14,534 nucleotides of DNA, taken from JAHJSA01 sp038204345 (GTDB taxonomy: Bacteria; Actinomycetota; Thermoleophilia; RBG-16-64-13). Shown in pieces: positions 9,234 through 14,534 of this stretch. The notes beneath the pieces are model-generated. The model was not told the DNA's origin. It made no database searches and saw only the letters and a list, made by a program, of their open reading frames with translations. The first letter of the stretch is position 1. Every line of letters starts with the position of its first letter. The stretch lies in NCBI GenBank assembly GCA_038204345.1, contig JBBRDB010000050.1, positions 1 through 14,534 of the forward strand, read 5' to 3'. The position numbers and the translations under genes are program-made.

Positions 9234-9290
9234 GGTCGGGAGGTCGCGGTCGGAGGCCGCCGTAAGGGGATCGTGGTCAGGAGATCGCGG
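9234..9290. repeat. Imperfect direct repeat in a convergent intergenic region
   Basis: GGTCGGGAGGTCGCGG (9234-9249) recurs as GGTCAGGAGATCGCGG (9275-9290), 14 of 16 bases identical and 41 bp apart. The second copy covers the last codons and stop of the c-di-GMP gene. Related fragments (GGTCGCGATCCCGGAG at 9212-9227) lie just before. No U-tract terminator is seen for either convergent gene. Confidence 0.35.
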
Positions 9291-10788
9291 CGGCGCGGCC
9301 GAACGACGGCCGGCCGGCAAACGGCTTAGGGCCGTCTGCGGGATCCAGACTCGACAGAAGAGTCCGGAGTGAAGCGTCGTGTTCGAGAGTGTCGACGAAG
9401 GCCGACACGACGACCGGGTCGAACTGAGAGCCGGCGCACCGTCGCAACTCGGTTACGGCCTCCAGGTGAGTGCGACCGGGGCGGTAGGGCCTATCCGACC
9501 GGATGGCGTGATACGCATCGGCTGTCGCTATGATGCGTGCTCCCAGAGGGATGGCCTCTCCCCGCAGGTGGCTGGGATAGCCGCGACCGTCGAAACGTTC
9601 TTGGTGGTGGAGCACGAGCGGCACCACGTCCTTCAGCTCGGGCGCCTGCTCGATGATGGTCTTACCAAGACGCGGATGCTCGCGGATGCTCACCCAGTCG
9701 TCCGGCGTGAGTGTGCCCTCTTTGCTGAGGACCGCGTCCGGTACCCCGATCTTACCTACGTCGTGCAGCAGGGCCCCTACCTTGACGCGCTCGACGTCCG
9801 GGTCGGTGAGTCCGACTCGGCGCGCCGTTGCCGTGGCCAGCGCGGATACGAGTTGCGAGTGACTATGAGTGTACCGATCGCGCACGTCCACGGCCGCGGC
9901 TAGGCTGCGCACGACGGTGCCGTGGCTGGAAGCGGGGAGGGCGACTACATTGCCCGAGGCGTGCACCGGCCCGGGGACGTCGCATGCCAACTGTATCTGG
10001 TTGCCCCCCAGTGACTTGGCGAAGACCAGAGCGCGCTTCGCCGCTTCCACGAGTTCAGGGGGGGTAGTGCCGTCCGCCGGGTAGTAGGCCACGCCTACGG
10101 TCGCCGTCAGACGGAGTTCGGTGTTCTCTGGAGTGACGAAGGTGCCCGCCGCGACCACGTGCCGGAGACGTTCCGCCGCATCAAGGCCGCCCCGGTGGCG
10201 CGTGTGCGGTAGAACGACAGCGAACTGATCCCCACCGAAGCGGGAGCACAGGTCGATGTCTCTCACCGCGGCGCGCACGCGGGCCGCCACCTCGAAAAGG
10301 ATCCGGTCTCCGGTGCGGTGGCGGTAGCGGTTGTTGACACTCTGGAACTGATCGAGATCCAAGATAGCAAGAGCGAAGCAGTCGCTGAATCTGTACGCGC
10401 GGTCGCACTCGTGAGCCAGACGGTCCTGGAAAGCGCGATGACTGGGTATGCCCGTGAGGAGGTCGACGGTACCGTCGATCGGCTCCTCCCGCCCCGGACC
10501 GCGGCGACCGCGGCGCAGGTCTTTGACGAGGCCCACCACGACGACCAGCGAGAGTGCCACCAGCGCGTCGCGTCCGGGCGACCACAGACTCCCCGCAAGA
10601 AAGTGCGCCGCAAGATTCCAGACAGAGAGCATCGACATGACCAGAGACGGGAAGGCGGCCGCGGCGAATCGCTCAGAGCGTGGGTGCGAGGCGCCGCCGG
10701 CAGATGCAGCCGGCCACCGGCCCTTCGCCCAAAGCCCGAGGACCGTGGCGCCCATCCCCAAGAGGGCGACCTCGGTGATCATACCCAT
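9277..10788 (-). CDS. Membrane GGDEF/HD-GYP c-di-GMP protein; phosphodiesterase half intact, GGDEF degenerate
   Basis: 503 residues from ATG 10788; GTG 10791 would add one residue, and an upstream AGCAGGA supports either. Hydrophobic segments near 4-20, 45-66 and 75-90 anchor it in the membrane. A GGDEF domain spans about 105-270. It keeps LTGIPSHRAF and the first metal Asp (LDLDQF), but the signature reads GGDQF (185-189) and the FKxVND-type motif reads FQSVNN, so cyclase activity is doubtful. An HD-GYP domain spans about 295-475. It has H308 and H310 in RYTHSH, LLHDVGKIGVPD (H342, D343), HHQERFDGRGYP (394-405) and SDRPYR (431-436), which are the metal-binding and GYP motifs of c-di-GMP phosphodiesterases. 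The likely role is c-di-GMP breakdown, with the GGDEF half as a GTP-sensing regulatory module; that regulatory role is inference from known family behaviour. No sensory PAS or GAF domain is visible. Confidence 0.92.
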   Translation of the reverse strand: MGMITEVALLGMGATVLGLWAKGRWPAASAGGASHPRSERFAAAAFPSLVMSMLSVWNLAAHFLAGSLWSPGRDALVALSLVVVVGLVKDLRRGRRGPGREEPIDGTVDLLTGIPSHRAFQDRLAHECDRAYRFSDCFALAILDLDQFQSVNNRYRHRTGDRILFEVAARVRAAVRDIDLCSRFGGDQFAVVLPHTRHRGGLDAAERLRHVVAAGTFVTPENTELRLTATVGVAYYPADGTTPPELVEAAKRALVFAKSLGGNQIQLACDVPGPVHASGNVVALPASSHGTVVRSLAAAVDVRDRYTHSHSQLVSALATATARRVGLTDPDVERVKVGALLHDVGKIGVPDAVLSKEGTLTPDDWVSIREHPRLGKTIIEQAPELKDVVPLVLHHQERFDGRGYPSHLRGEAIPLGARIIATADAYHAIRSDRPYRPGRTHLEAVTELRRCAGSQFDPVVVSAFVDTLEHDASLRTLLSSLDPADGPKPFAGRPSFGRAAAIS

Positions 10789-10858
10789 CACTGTGTCCTG
10801 CTCCCTTCCTCAGTTCCTCGCGGTACGGTTCGACGCGGGTCGGGCAGGTCCTTCACGG

Positions 10859-10991
10859 CCACGCAGGGCTGCGCGGTGCTTCCCGACGCGAATAGGGACG
10901 ATTTTCCTATATCCACCGGGAAAACCGAGCGAGATAATGACATACGACACAAGGGCGCTTTGGACTTGTAGTTTCCTCGCCCGGGTGTCGC
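10859..10991 (-). promoter_or_regulatory. Candidate structured leader upstream of the c-di-GMP gene
   Basis: Read as minus-strand RNA there are three successive stems. Stem 1 (10991-10944) pairs GCGACAC with GTGTCGT (one G-U), then a 2x2 internal loop, then GGGCG with CGCCC around a 20-nt loop. Stem 2 (10927-10899) pairs CGGTTTTCC with GGAAAATCG (one G-U) around an 11-nt loop. Stem 3 (10876-10859) pairs CCGCGCA with TGCGTGG around GCCC. They lie 70-200 nt before the start codon. They do not match the GEMM-I c-di-GMP riboswitch consensus as I know it. GC-rich DNA folds readily, so this is a candidate only. A smaller stem (GGCTCT/AGAGCC, 11016-11031) lies further upstream. This is the main content of the 360-bp gap between the ferredoxin and c-di-GMP genes. 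Confidence 0.3.
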
Positions 10992-11036
10992 TGACAACAT
11001 GGCACCTCCCGTGCAGGCTCTATTCAGAGCCAAACG

Positions 11037-11069
11037 GAGAAAGGCCGCCCACCCCGGGCGGCCTTTCTC
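11037..11069 (-). terminator. Bidirectional terminator-like hairpin after the ferredoxin gene
   Basis: A perfect 14-bp stem, left arm GAGAAAGGCCGCCC (11037-11050) and right arm GGGCGGCCTTTCTC (11056-11069), with a 5-nt loop. The U-rich CCTTTCTC edge occurs on both strands. It lies about 80 bp beyond the ferredoxin stop and most likely ends that transcript before the c-di-GMP gene begins. Confidence 0.7.
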
Positions 11070-11086
11070 TTCACACCGAAGGCAGA

Positions 11087-11122
11087 CGCATCAAGGGCCG
11101 CTGTGCAGCGGCCCTTGATGCG
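11087..11122 (-). terminator. Long perfect stem directly after the ferredoxin stop
   Basis: A perfect 17-bp inverted repeat (11087-11103 with 11106-11122) with only 2 nt between the arms; in RNA the loop would open to at least 4 nt. It begins 26 bp past the ferredoxin stop codon. It lacks a U-run of its own, so it may protect the mRNA 3' end or act with the 11037-11069 hairpin just downstream. Confidence 0.5.
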
Positions 11123-11148
11123 GAAGCTGATCCTGCTTGTGCGAAACG

Positions 11149-11337
11149 TCAGTCGACGCTGATAGCGCCCTCGGGGCACTCGTCGGCGGACTCTTCGCAG
11201 CAGCCGGCGTCGTCGCAGCTGCTGCCTTCGACGACGTGGCTTATTCCGTCATCGCCGACCTCGAAGATATCCGGACAGATGTCCTCGCAGATACCACAGC
11301 CGGTACACAGATCGGGGTCGACTTTGGGCGTAGCCAT
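11149..11337 (-). CDS. Small bacterial ferredoxin with one clear [4Fe-4S] motif
   Basis: 62 residues, acidic. An electron carrier for soluble redox enzymes. C11, C14 and C17 (CTGCGIC) and C54 (ECPEGA) are in the positions that bind one [4Fe-4S] cluster. C21 (CPDIF) matches the fourth cysteine of the first motif. It is followed by a hydrophobic strand and an unusual acidic segment with C41, C46 and C47. The length fits monocluster ferredoxins; in some of these the spare cysteines form a disulfide, so C21 with C46 or C47 is a possible pair. I chose ATG 11337 because GAGGAGG lies 9 nt upstream; the frame is open further back only through leader RNA. It is a single-gene unit with its own promoter (11407-11431) and terminator stems, divergent from tilS. 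Its redox partner cannot be told from the neighbours. Confidence 0.93.
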   Translation of the reverse strand: MATPKVDPDLCTGCGICEDICPDIFEVGDDGISHVVEGSSCDDAGCCEESADECPEGAISVD

Positions 11338-11357
11338 ACTCCATTTCCTCCTCTTGG

Positions 11358-11402
11358 GCTTGTTACCGAGCACCAGGGCGTGGTCTCGGCTCTCATGCAA
11401 GC
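11358..11402 (-). promoter_or_regulatory. Hairpin in the ferredoxin 5' leader
   Basis: In the minus-strand RNA, CCGAG-ACCA pairs with TGGT-(G)-CTCGG around a 5-nt loop (11389-11366), enclosed by an outer GCTTG/CAAGC pair (11402-11398 with 11362-11358). The transcript predicted from the -10 at 11412-11407 would start at or next to this stem, so it may be a 5' stabilising structure. The ribosome binding site lies downstream and remains free. Confidence 0.35.
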
Positions 11403-11406
11403 ACGG

Positions 11407-11431
11407 AGTATAGCGCGAGGCACCCTGTCAA
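11407..11431 (-). promoter_or_regulatory. Ferredoxin promoter with short spacer
   Basis: On the minus strand a consensus -35 TTGACA (11431-11426) is followed by a near-consensus -10 TATACT (11412-11407), but only 13 bp separate them instead of about 17. The -10 is convincing. An alternative -35, TTCGCT, sits 18 bp upstream of it. The predicted RNA start is about 60 nt before the ATG. Confidence 0.5.
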
Positions 11432-11473
11432 GCGAACTCTTCTGGAAACGGCGTTTCACGCCCGAATCGCGCC

Positions 11474-11505
11474 CGACTCGGAGTCGATCGGTGGACTCCG
11501 AGTCG
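11474..11505. promoter_or_regulatory. Tandem palindromes / perfect inverted repeat upstream of tilS
   Basis: CGACTCGGAGTC (11474-11485) and GACTCCGAGTCG (11494-11505) form a perfect 12-bp inverted repeat with an 8-bp centre. Each arm also contains its own 11-bp palindrome GACTC-N-GAGTC (11475-11485 and 11494-11504), centred 19 bp apart, close to two helical turns. The right copy overlaps the proposed tilS -35. No U-run follows, so a terminator is unlikely. This looks like a paired binding site for a dimeric regulator. Confidence 0.5.
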
Positions 11506-11520
11506 ACGTGCGGGTATGCT
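11492..11520 (+). promoter_or_regulatory. Candidate tilS promoter, possibly leaderless
   Basis: TGGACT (11492-11497), a 17-bp spacer and TATGCT (11515-11520), each 4 of 6 to consensus. The expected transcription start falls at about 11527-11528, on the A of the ATG at 11528. No ribosome binding site precedes either candidate ATG, which fits leaderless translation. Confidence 0.4.
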
Positions 11521-11527
11521 CGGCTGC

Positions 11528-13177
11528 ATGGTCAATCCCGCCTTCCCGTTCTCGGGAGGGGCTCCCAACTCGGGCCCGTCCGCCGAGGGGGCGCCCAACC
11601 GGCCCCCCGGACTGCATATCCTGGTGCGCCGGGCGCGTTCCCTCTGCCGTCGTGAAGGCGTCTTCTCAGATGAGCAAGAAGCTTTGGTGATGGTCTCGGG
11701 GGGGCAGGACTCGCTCGCTCTTCTTCACGTTCTGGCCACCCGGGCATTGCGGGGGGACGGTCCGCGCTCGATCCGCGCCTTGCACGTCAACCACCATCTC
11801 CGCGGTGCTGAGAGCGACGCCGATGAGTCTTTGGTGAGGGAGCGATGCGCTGCGCTCGGGGTCCCGGTGGAAGTGGCCCACGCGTCGATAGACAAGCGGA
11901 GCGGGAATGTGCAGGCGGAGGCGCGCGCCGCGAGGCGTACCGCCGCACTCGAGTCTGTGCGCGGCTCCCGCGGCGAGGTCGTGGTCCTCGGGCATACGTT
12001 GGACGATCAGGTGGAGACGATGCTCTATCGGCTTGGCCGCTATGGCGGTCTCCAGGCCCTGGTGGGCATGTTGCCGGTGGACCCCCCCTGGGTGCGTCCC
12101 TTCTTGACCGCACGTCGGGCGGATACCGGAGACTACTGCGTTGCTCACGGCCTGGTCTATGCGGTCGACCGCGGCAACGAATATCCGGGATACGCGCGCA
12201 CGGGTTTGCGTGCCTCGGTGGTGCCTGCCTGGGAGGCTACGCTGCCGGGGGCGGTAGAGTCCGCCGGCCGCGCCGCCGAGGTGGCGGCCGAGGCGGCACA
12301 GATCGTGCGTGCCGTGGTGCGGGCAGCACGAGACGCCGTGGGGGTGGGGGATGAGGGTGACGGTGGCGTCAAAGAGCTTTCCGTGGCCCGTCTGCTCGAG
12401 CTGAATAGACCGTTGCGCCGAGCGGTGCTCCGTTCGATGCTCGAGGAATGTGTCGGGCGAGAGGTGAGCCGCGAAGCGGTGCTGGGAGTGGAGGCGCTCC
12501 TTGGAGGGGGTGGGTCCGCGGAGAGAACCGTCGGAGGCGGTTGGATCGTCACTCGCGAGTATGGACGTCTCCTGGTGTCTCCCAGGCCTCCCCTCCGGTC
12601 CGGCCGGAGCGCCGCTCCGCCTGGAGTCCCGGAGGCCGGGACTCTGGAGGCCGGGGCTCTGGAGGCCGGGACTCTGGAGGCCGGGGCTCCTGAGGCCGCG
12701 GCGGCCGAGTGCGCACCCCCGGAGGCCATGGTTGCGGACCCTCACGAGCCGGTGGGTCGGGCCGCAGCCTTAGAGTGCCCCGGCGCTGCGCGCTTTGGCG
12801 ACCTCGTGGTCCGCGCTGTGCCCGCGGAGCACTTTCGGGCGCACGATCAGCGCAGCGAGGCGTATCTGGATGCCGCCGCCGCTACGGGCCCGCTGTGGGT
12901 TCGGGCGCCTCGTCCTGGGGACCGCATGCGCCCGCTGGGGGCTCCGGGACGACGCCTCGTCCAGGACATCCTCGTGGATTTGCAGGTGCCGCGGGCAGTC
13001 CGTGAGCATGTGCCCGTTGTCGGCTGTGGAGAGTGTATCCTGTGGCTCGGAGGGTACCTCGTGGCCGAGGAAGGTAGAATCACTCCCACGACCGCCGGAT
13101 TGATCCACGTTACAGTGGTGCCCGTGATCGACCACGAACGAGGCGGACCCCCGGAATACGGAGTGGATGGCACATGA
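11528..13177 (+). CDS. tilS: tRNA(Ile)-lysidine synthase TilS
   Basis: ATP-dependent ligase that converts C34 of the CAU-anticodon tRNA-Ile to lysidine so that it reads AUA. From ATG 11528 it is 549 residues; an in-frame ATG at 11516 would add four. The N-terminal ATP-PPase carries the P-loop SGGQDSLALL (57-66), HVNHHLRGAESDADE, and GHTLDDQVETMLYRLGR (the usual DDQxET motif), then GMLP and RPFL. The C-terminal TilS substrate domain is present: RAPRPGDRMRPLGAPGRRLVQ, then ILWLGGYLVAEEGRITP. It is longer than the usual 320-450 residues because of a Pro/Gly-rich N-terminal tail of about 30 residues and a Glu/Ala/Gly repeat linker (about 368-392) between the domains. It overlaps hpt by ATGA, which implies translational coupling. 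The N-terminal tail is poorly conserved and the true start could be later, for example GTG 11622. Confidence 0.92.
   Translation: MVNPAFPFSGGAPNSGPSAEGAPNRPPGLHILVRRARSLCRREGVFSDEQEALVMVSGGQDSLALLHVLATRALRGDGPRSIRALHVNHHLRGAESDADESLVRERCAALGVPVEVAHASIDKRSGNVQAEARAARRTAALESVRGSRGEVVVLGHTLDDQVETMLYRLGRYGGLQALVGMLPVDPPWVRPFLTARRADTGDYCVAHGLVYAVDRGNEYPGYARTGLRASVVPAWEATLPGAVESAGRAAEVAAEAAQIVRAVVRAARDAVGVGDEGDGGVKELSVARLLELNRPLRRAVLRSMLEECVGREVSREAVLGVEALLGGGGSAERTVGGGWIVTREYGRLLVSPRPPLRSGRSAAPPGVPEAGTLEAGALEAGTLEAGAPEAAAAECAPPEAMVADPHEPVGRAAALECPGAARFGDLVVRAVPAEHFRAHDQRSEAYLDAAAATGPLWVRAPRPGDRMRPLGAPGRRLVQDILVDLQVPRAVREHVPVVGCGECILWLGGYLVAEEGRITPTTAGLIHVTVVPVIDHERGGPPEYGVDGT
12629..12703 (+). repeat. 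15-bp in-frame tandem repeat within tilS
   Basis: Five units of 15 bp. Units 2-4 are CTGGAGGCCGGGGCT, CTGGAGGCCGGGACT and CTGGAGGCCGGGGCT, alternating at one base, which gives a 30-bp higher-order period. The first and last units are diverged. They encode PEAGT-LEAGA-LEAGT-LEAGA-PEAAA in the linker between the ATP-PPase and the C-terminal domain. Because the unit is a multiple of three, changes in copy number alter only linker length. Confidence 0.9.
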
Positions 13178-13701
13178 AGATCCTGATAGACGCCGAGCGG
13201 CTACAGTCACGCATCGACGAACTGGCCGAGTCGATAACAAGAGACTACGCCACCCTTCAACCGGTCCTTATCTGCGTCCTCAAGGGTGCGATCTTCTTCA
13301 TGGCCGACATAGCCCGAAGGCTCGACTTCGACATCGAGATGGACTTCATGGCCGTTTCCAGCTATGGATCCTCCACCGACAGTTCGGGCGTGGTGCGCAT
13401 CCTCAAGGACCTCGACATGAATATCGAGGGTCGGCACGTCCTGCTCGTGGAGGACATCATCGATTCTGGTCTCACGCTGAAGTACCTCACCAAGAACCTG
13501 AGTTCACGGCGCCCGGCCAGTCTGGAGATCGTCACCCTACTCGACAAGCCCGGGAGGCGGAAGGCGCTCTTGCCCTGCCGGTATGTGGGTTTTGAGATAG
13601 GCAACGATTTCGTCGTAGGGTACGGTCTCGATCATGCGGAGAAATACCGCAACCTTCCCTTCATCGGAGTAATGGATAGCGAGGCCACTCCCGACGCTTG
13701 A
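13174..13701 (+). CDS. hpt: Hypoxanthine-guanine phosphoribosyltransferase
   Basis: Cytosolic purine salvage enzyme joining hypoxanthine or guanine to PRPP to give IMP or GMP. 175 residues, the normal bacterial length. Visible motifs: the PPi-binding loop LKGA (36-39), the flexible-loop region SSYGSSTDSSG (62-72), the PRPP motif VLLVEDIIDSGLT (89-101) with its two acidic residues, the base-contacting KPGRRK (125-130), and the C-terminal FVVGYGLDHAEKYRNLPFIG. All expected catalytic residues are present. The ATG overlaps the tilS stop (ATGA), so translation is probably coupled. The tilS-hpt-ftsH order is conserved in many Gram-positive genomes. Confidence 0.96.
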   Translation: MKILIDAERLQSRIDELAESITRDYATLQPVLICVLKGAIFFMADIARRLDFDIEMDFMAVSSYGSSTDSSGVVRILKDLDMNIEGRHVLLVEDIIDSGLTLKYLTKNLSSRRPASLEIVTLLDKPGRRKALLPCRYVGFEIGNDFVVGYGLDHAEKYRNLPFIGVMDSEATPDA

Positions 13702-13776
13702 CCTCTCGTTGTGGGCTGCTGCAGGTATCCCCTGTGGTAAGATTCTGGCCCCTGGCAGTCGAAGTTGGGAGTACGG

Positions 13777-14534
13777 TTGGGCAGATTCTTCAAGAGTGCC
13801 GCTTTTCCCATCCTGATCATCATCCTTCTCGCTTTCTTCGTGCAGAACCTGTTTTACGGTTCTCAGCCGCAGAAGGAGTTGATGTTCATGCAATTCCAGA
13901 CGGCCGTCGAAGAGAAGAACGTCTCCGACGTCGTCATCAAGACCCGAGACATGGTGGTCGAAGGGATGCTGAAACCGAGTGGAGAGAAGTTCTCCATCGG
14001 CGTGCCCCGCGACTACGACATAGCCGGCTTCCTCATCGCGAACAAGGTGGACTTCAACACCGACGTCCAGAAGCAGTCCGTCTGGGTATCGTTGTTATCC
14101 ACCTTCCTACCGATCCTCCTGTTGGTAGTCTTCTTCCTCTTCATCATGAACCAGATGCAGGGGGGCGGGAACAAGGTCATGAGCTTCGGCAAGTCACGGG
14201 CGAAGAGATTGAGCCTCGATGCTCCCAAGGTCACTTTCTCGGACGTGGCGGGCGTCGACGAGGCTGTGGAGGAACTGCAGGAGATCAAGGAGTTCCTCGA
14301 GAATCCCAAACGTTTCCAGTCGCTGGGCGCGCGTATCCCCAAGGGAGTGCTGCTGTTCGGCCCTCCCGGCACCGGCAAGACTCTGCTCGCGCGGGCCGTG
14401 GCCCGCGAGGCCGGCGGGGCTTTATTAACCAAAAAGGGCGCCGCCATCGTGGGGATGTTTGTGGGGGTCCGTGCCCGCCCCCGCCGGGTCCATTTCGAGC
14501 AGGCCCAACAAAAACACCCCACCCACAAAATAAA
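13777..14534 (+). CDS. ftsH: ATP-dependent zinc metalloprotease FtsH, 5' part only
   Basis: Membrane AAA+ protease that extracts and degrades membrane and short-lived cytosolic proteins. 252 codons are visible and the frame is open at the right edge; the protease domain with its HEXXH zinc site lies outside. TM1 is about residues 7-26, the extracytoplasmic domain about 27-102, and TM2 about 104-126 (SVWVSLLSTFLPILLLVVFF). Then come TFSDVAGVDEAVEELQEI and the Walker A motif GPPGTGKT (195-202). The pore-loop motif MFVGV (227-231) survives, but residues from about 210 on depart from a nearly invariant family sequence (see the terminal feature). I chose TTG 13777 because GGGAG lies 5 nt upstream; GTA and an unsupported TTG 13765 are the only in-frame alternatives nearby. 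It starts 75 bp after hpt. A lone -10-like TAAGAT (13738-13743) in that gap has no matching -35, so it may be read mainly from the tilS-hpt transcript. Confidence 0.92.
   Translation, partial: MGRFFKSAAFPILIIILLAFFVQNLFYGSQPQKELMFMQFQTAVEEKNVSDVVIKTRDMVVEGMLKPSGEKFSIGVPRDYDIAGFLIANKVDFNTDVQKQSVWVSLLSTFLPILLLVVFFLFIMNQMQGGGNKVMSFGKSRAKRLSLDAPKVTFSDVAGVDEAVEELQEIKEFLENPKRFQSLGARIPKGVLLFGPPGTGKTLLARAVAREAGGALLTKKGAAIVGMFVGVRARPRRVHFEQAQQKHPTHKI
14404..14534. other. Probable low-quality contig end
   Basis: In the last ~130 bases the FtsH frame stays open, but many near-invariant residues are replaced while short islands stay perfect. The expected block G-E-A-G-V-P-F-F-S-I-S-G-S-D-F-V-E reads R-E-A-G-G-A-L-L-T-K-K-G-A-A-I-V-G. 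MFVGV and FEQA remain correct. The final bases are runs of A and C. Substitutions without frameshift next to exact islands look like read-end error, not evolution. Confidence 0.7.

Noticed and set aside
10859..10991. Assignment of the leader as a known c-di-GMP riboswitch (GEMM-I).
   Set aside because: I could not find the conserved core segments of that class, so I left it as an unclassified structured leader.
10788..11000. A 70-codon minus-strand ORF starting ATG 11000 with GGGAGG upstream and a TGATG junction with the c-di-GMP gene.
   Set aside because: The ribosome binding site and junction look attractive, but the third-position GC is visibly lower than in the neighbouring genes, no domain is recognisable, and the region overlaps the hairpins of the leader. 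It may still be a leader peptide.
12629..12703. CRISPR-like short repeats.
   Set aside because: The units are contiguous with no spacers, in frame within tilS, and encode a linker.
11666..12745. A 359-residue minus-strand ORF.
   Set aside because: It is the complement of tilS. Its repeated LQSPG units are merely the reverse reading of the 15-bp tandem repeat.
13738..13743. A -10-like TAAGAT before ftsH.
   Set aside because: No acceptable -35 lies 15-19 bp upstream, so I did not call a promoter.

Overview
The window is GC-rich DNA from a bacterium and reads as an ordinary chromosomal segment. I see no mobile element, CRISPR array, tRNA or rRNA. The order tilS-hpt-ftsH at the right end is a conserved block in Actinomycetota and Bacillota. 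Together with the high GC and the GTG/TTG starts, this suggests an uncultured high-GC Gram-positive lineage. A small low-potential-type ferredoxin hints at anaerobic metabolism. The class is inference; no phylogenetic marker is complete enough here to fix it.

Layout. Positions 1-7313 (minus) hold most of one giant gene, a cyclic beta-1,2-glucan synthase (NdvB/ChvB type). It has an N-terminal GT84 membrane synthase, a middle glycoamylase-like (GH189-type) domain and a C-terminal GH94 part that runs off the left edge. Upstream of it, on the same strand, is a single-pass membrane-anchored DUF4230 protein (7520-8161). Divergent from that is an EamA/DMT-family transporter (8254-9201). It converges on a membrane GGDEF/HD-GYP c-di-GMP protein (9277-10788, minus) whose GGDEF half looks degenerate and whose HD-GYP half looks intact. 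A 360-bp non-coding stretch follows, with hairpins that could form a structured leader and two strong terminator-like stems. Next is a 62-residue ferredoxin (11149-11337, minus) with its own promoter. It is divergent from tilS (11528-13177), which overlaps hpt by 4 bp (ATGA), followed 75 bp later by ftsH, which is cut by the right edge.

How the genes relate. tilS-hpt-ftsH is a housekeeping unit: tRNA-Ile lysidine formation, purine salvage and membrane protein quality control. The glucan synthase and the c-di-GMP protein both suggest envelope or exopolysaccharide biology, but nothing in the sequence links them directly.

Most notable non-coding signals: a pair of 11-bp palindromes forming a perfect 12-bp inverted repeat over the likely tilS promoter; a multi-hairpin leader upstream of the c-di-GMP gene; and a 15-bp in-frame tandem repeat inside tilS. 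The last ~130 bases break conserved FtsH codons while keeping the frame, which looks like a low-quality contig end. I found no convincing new multi-gene system.
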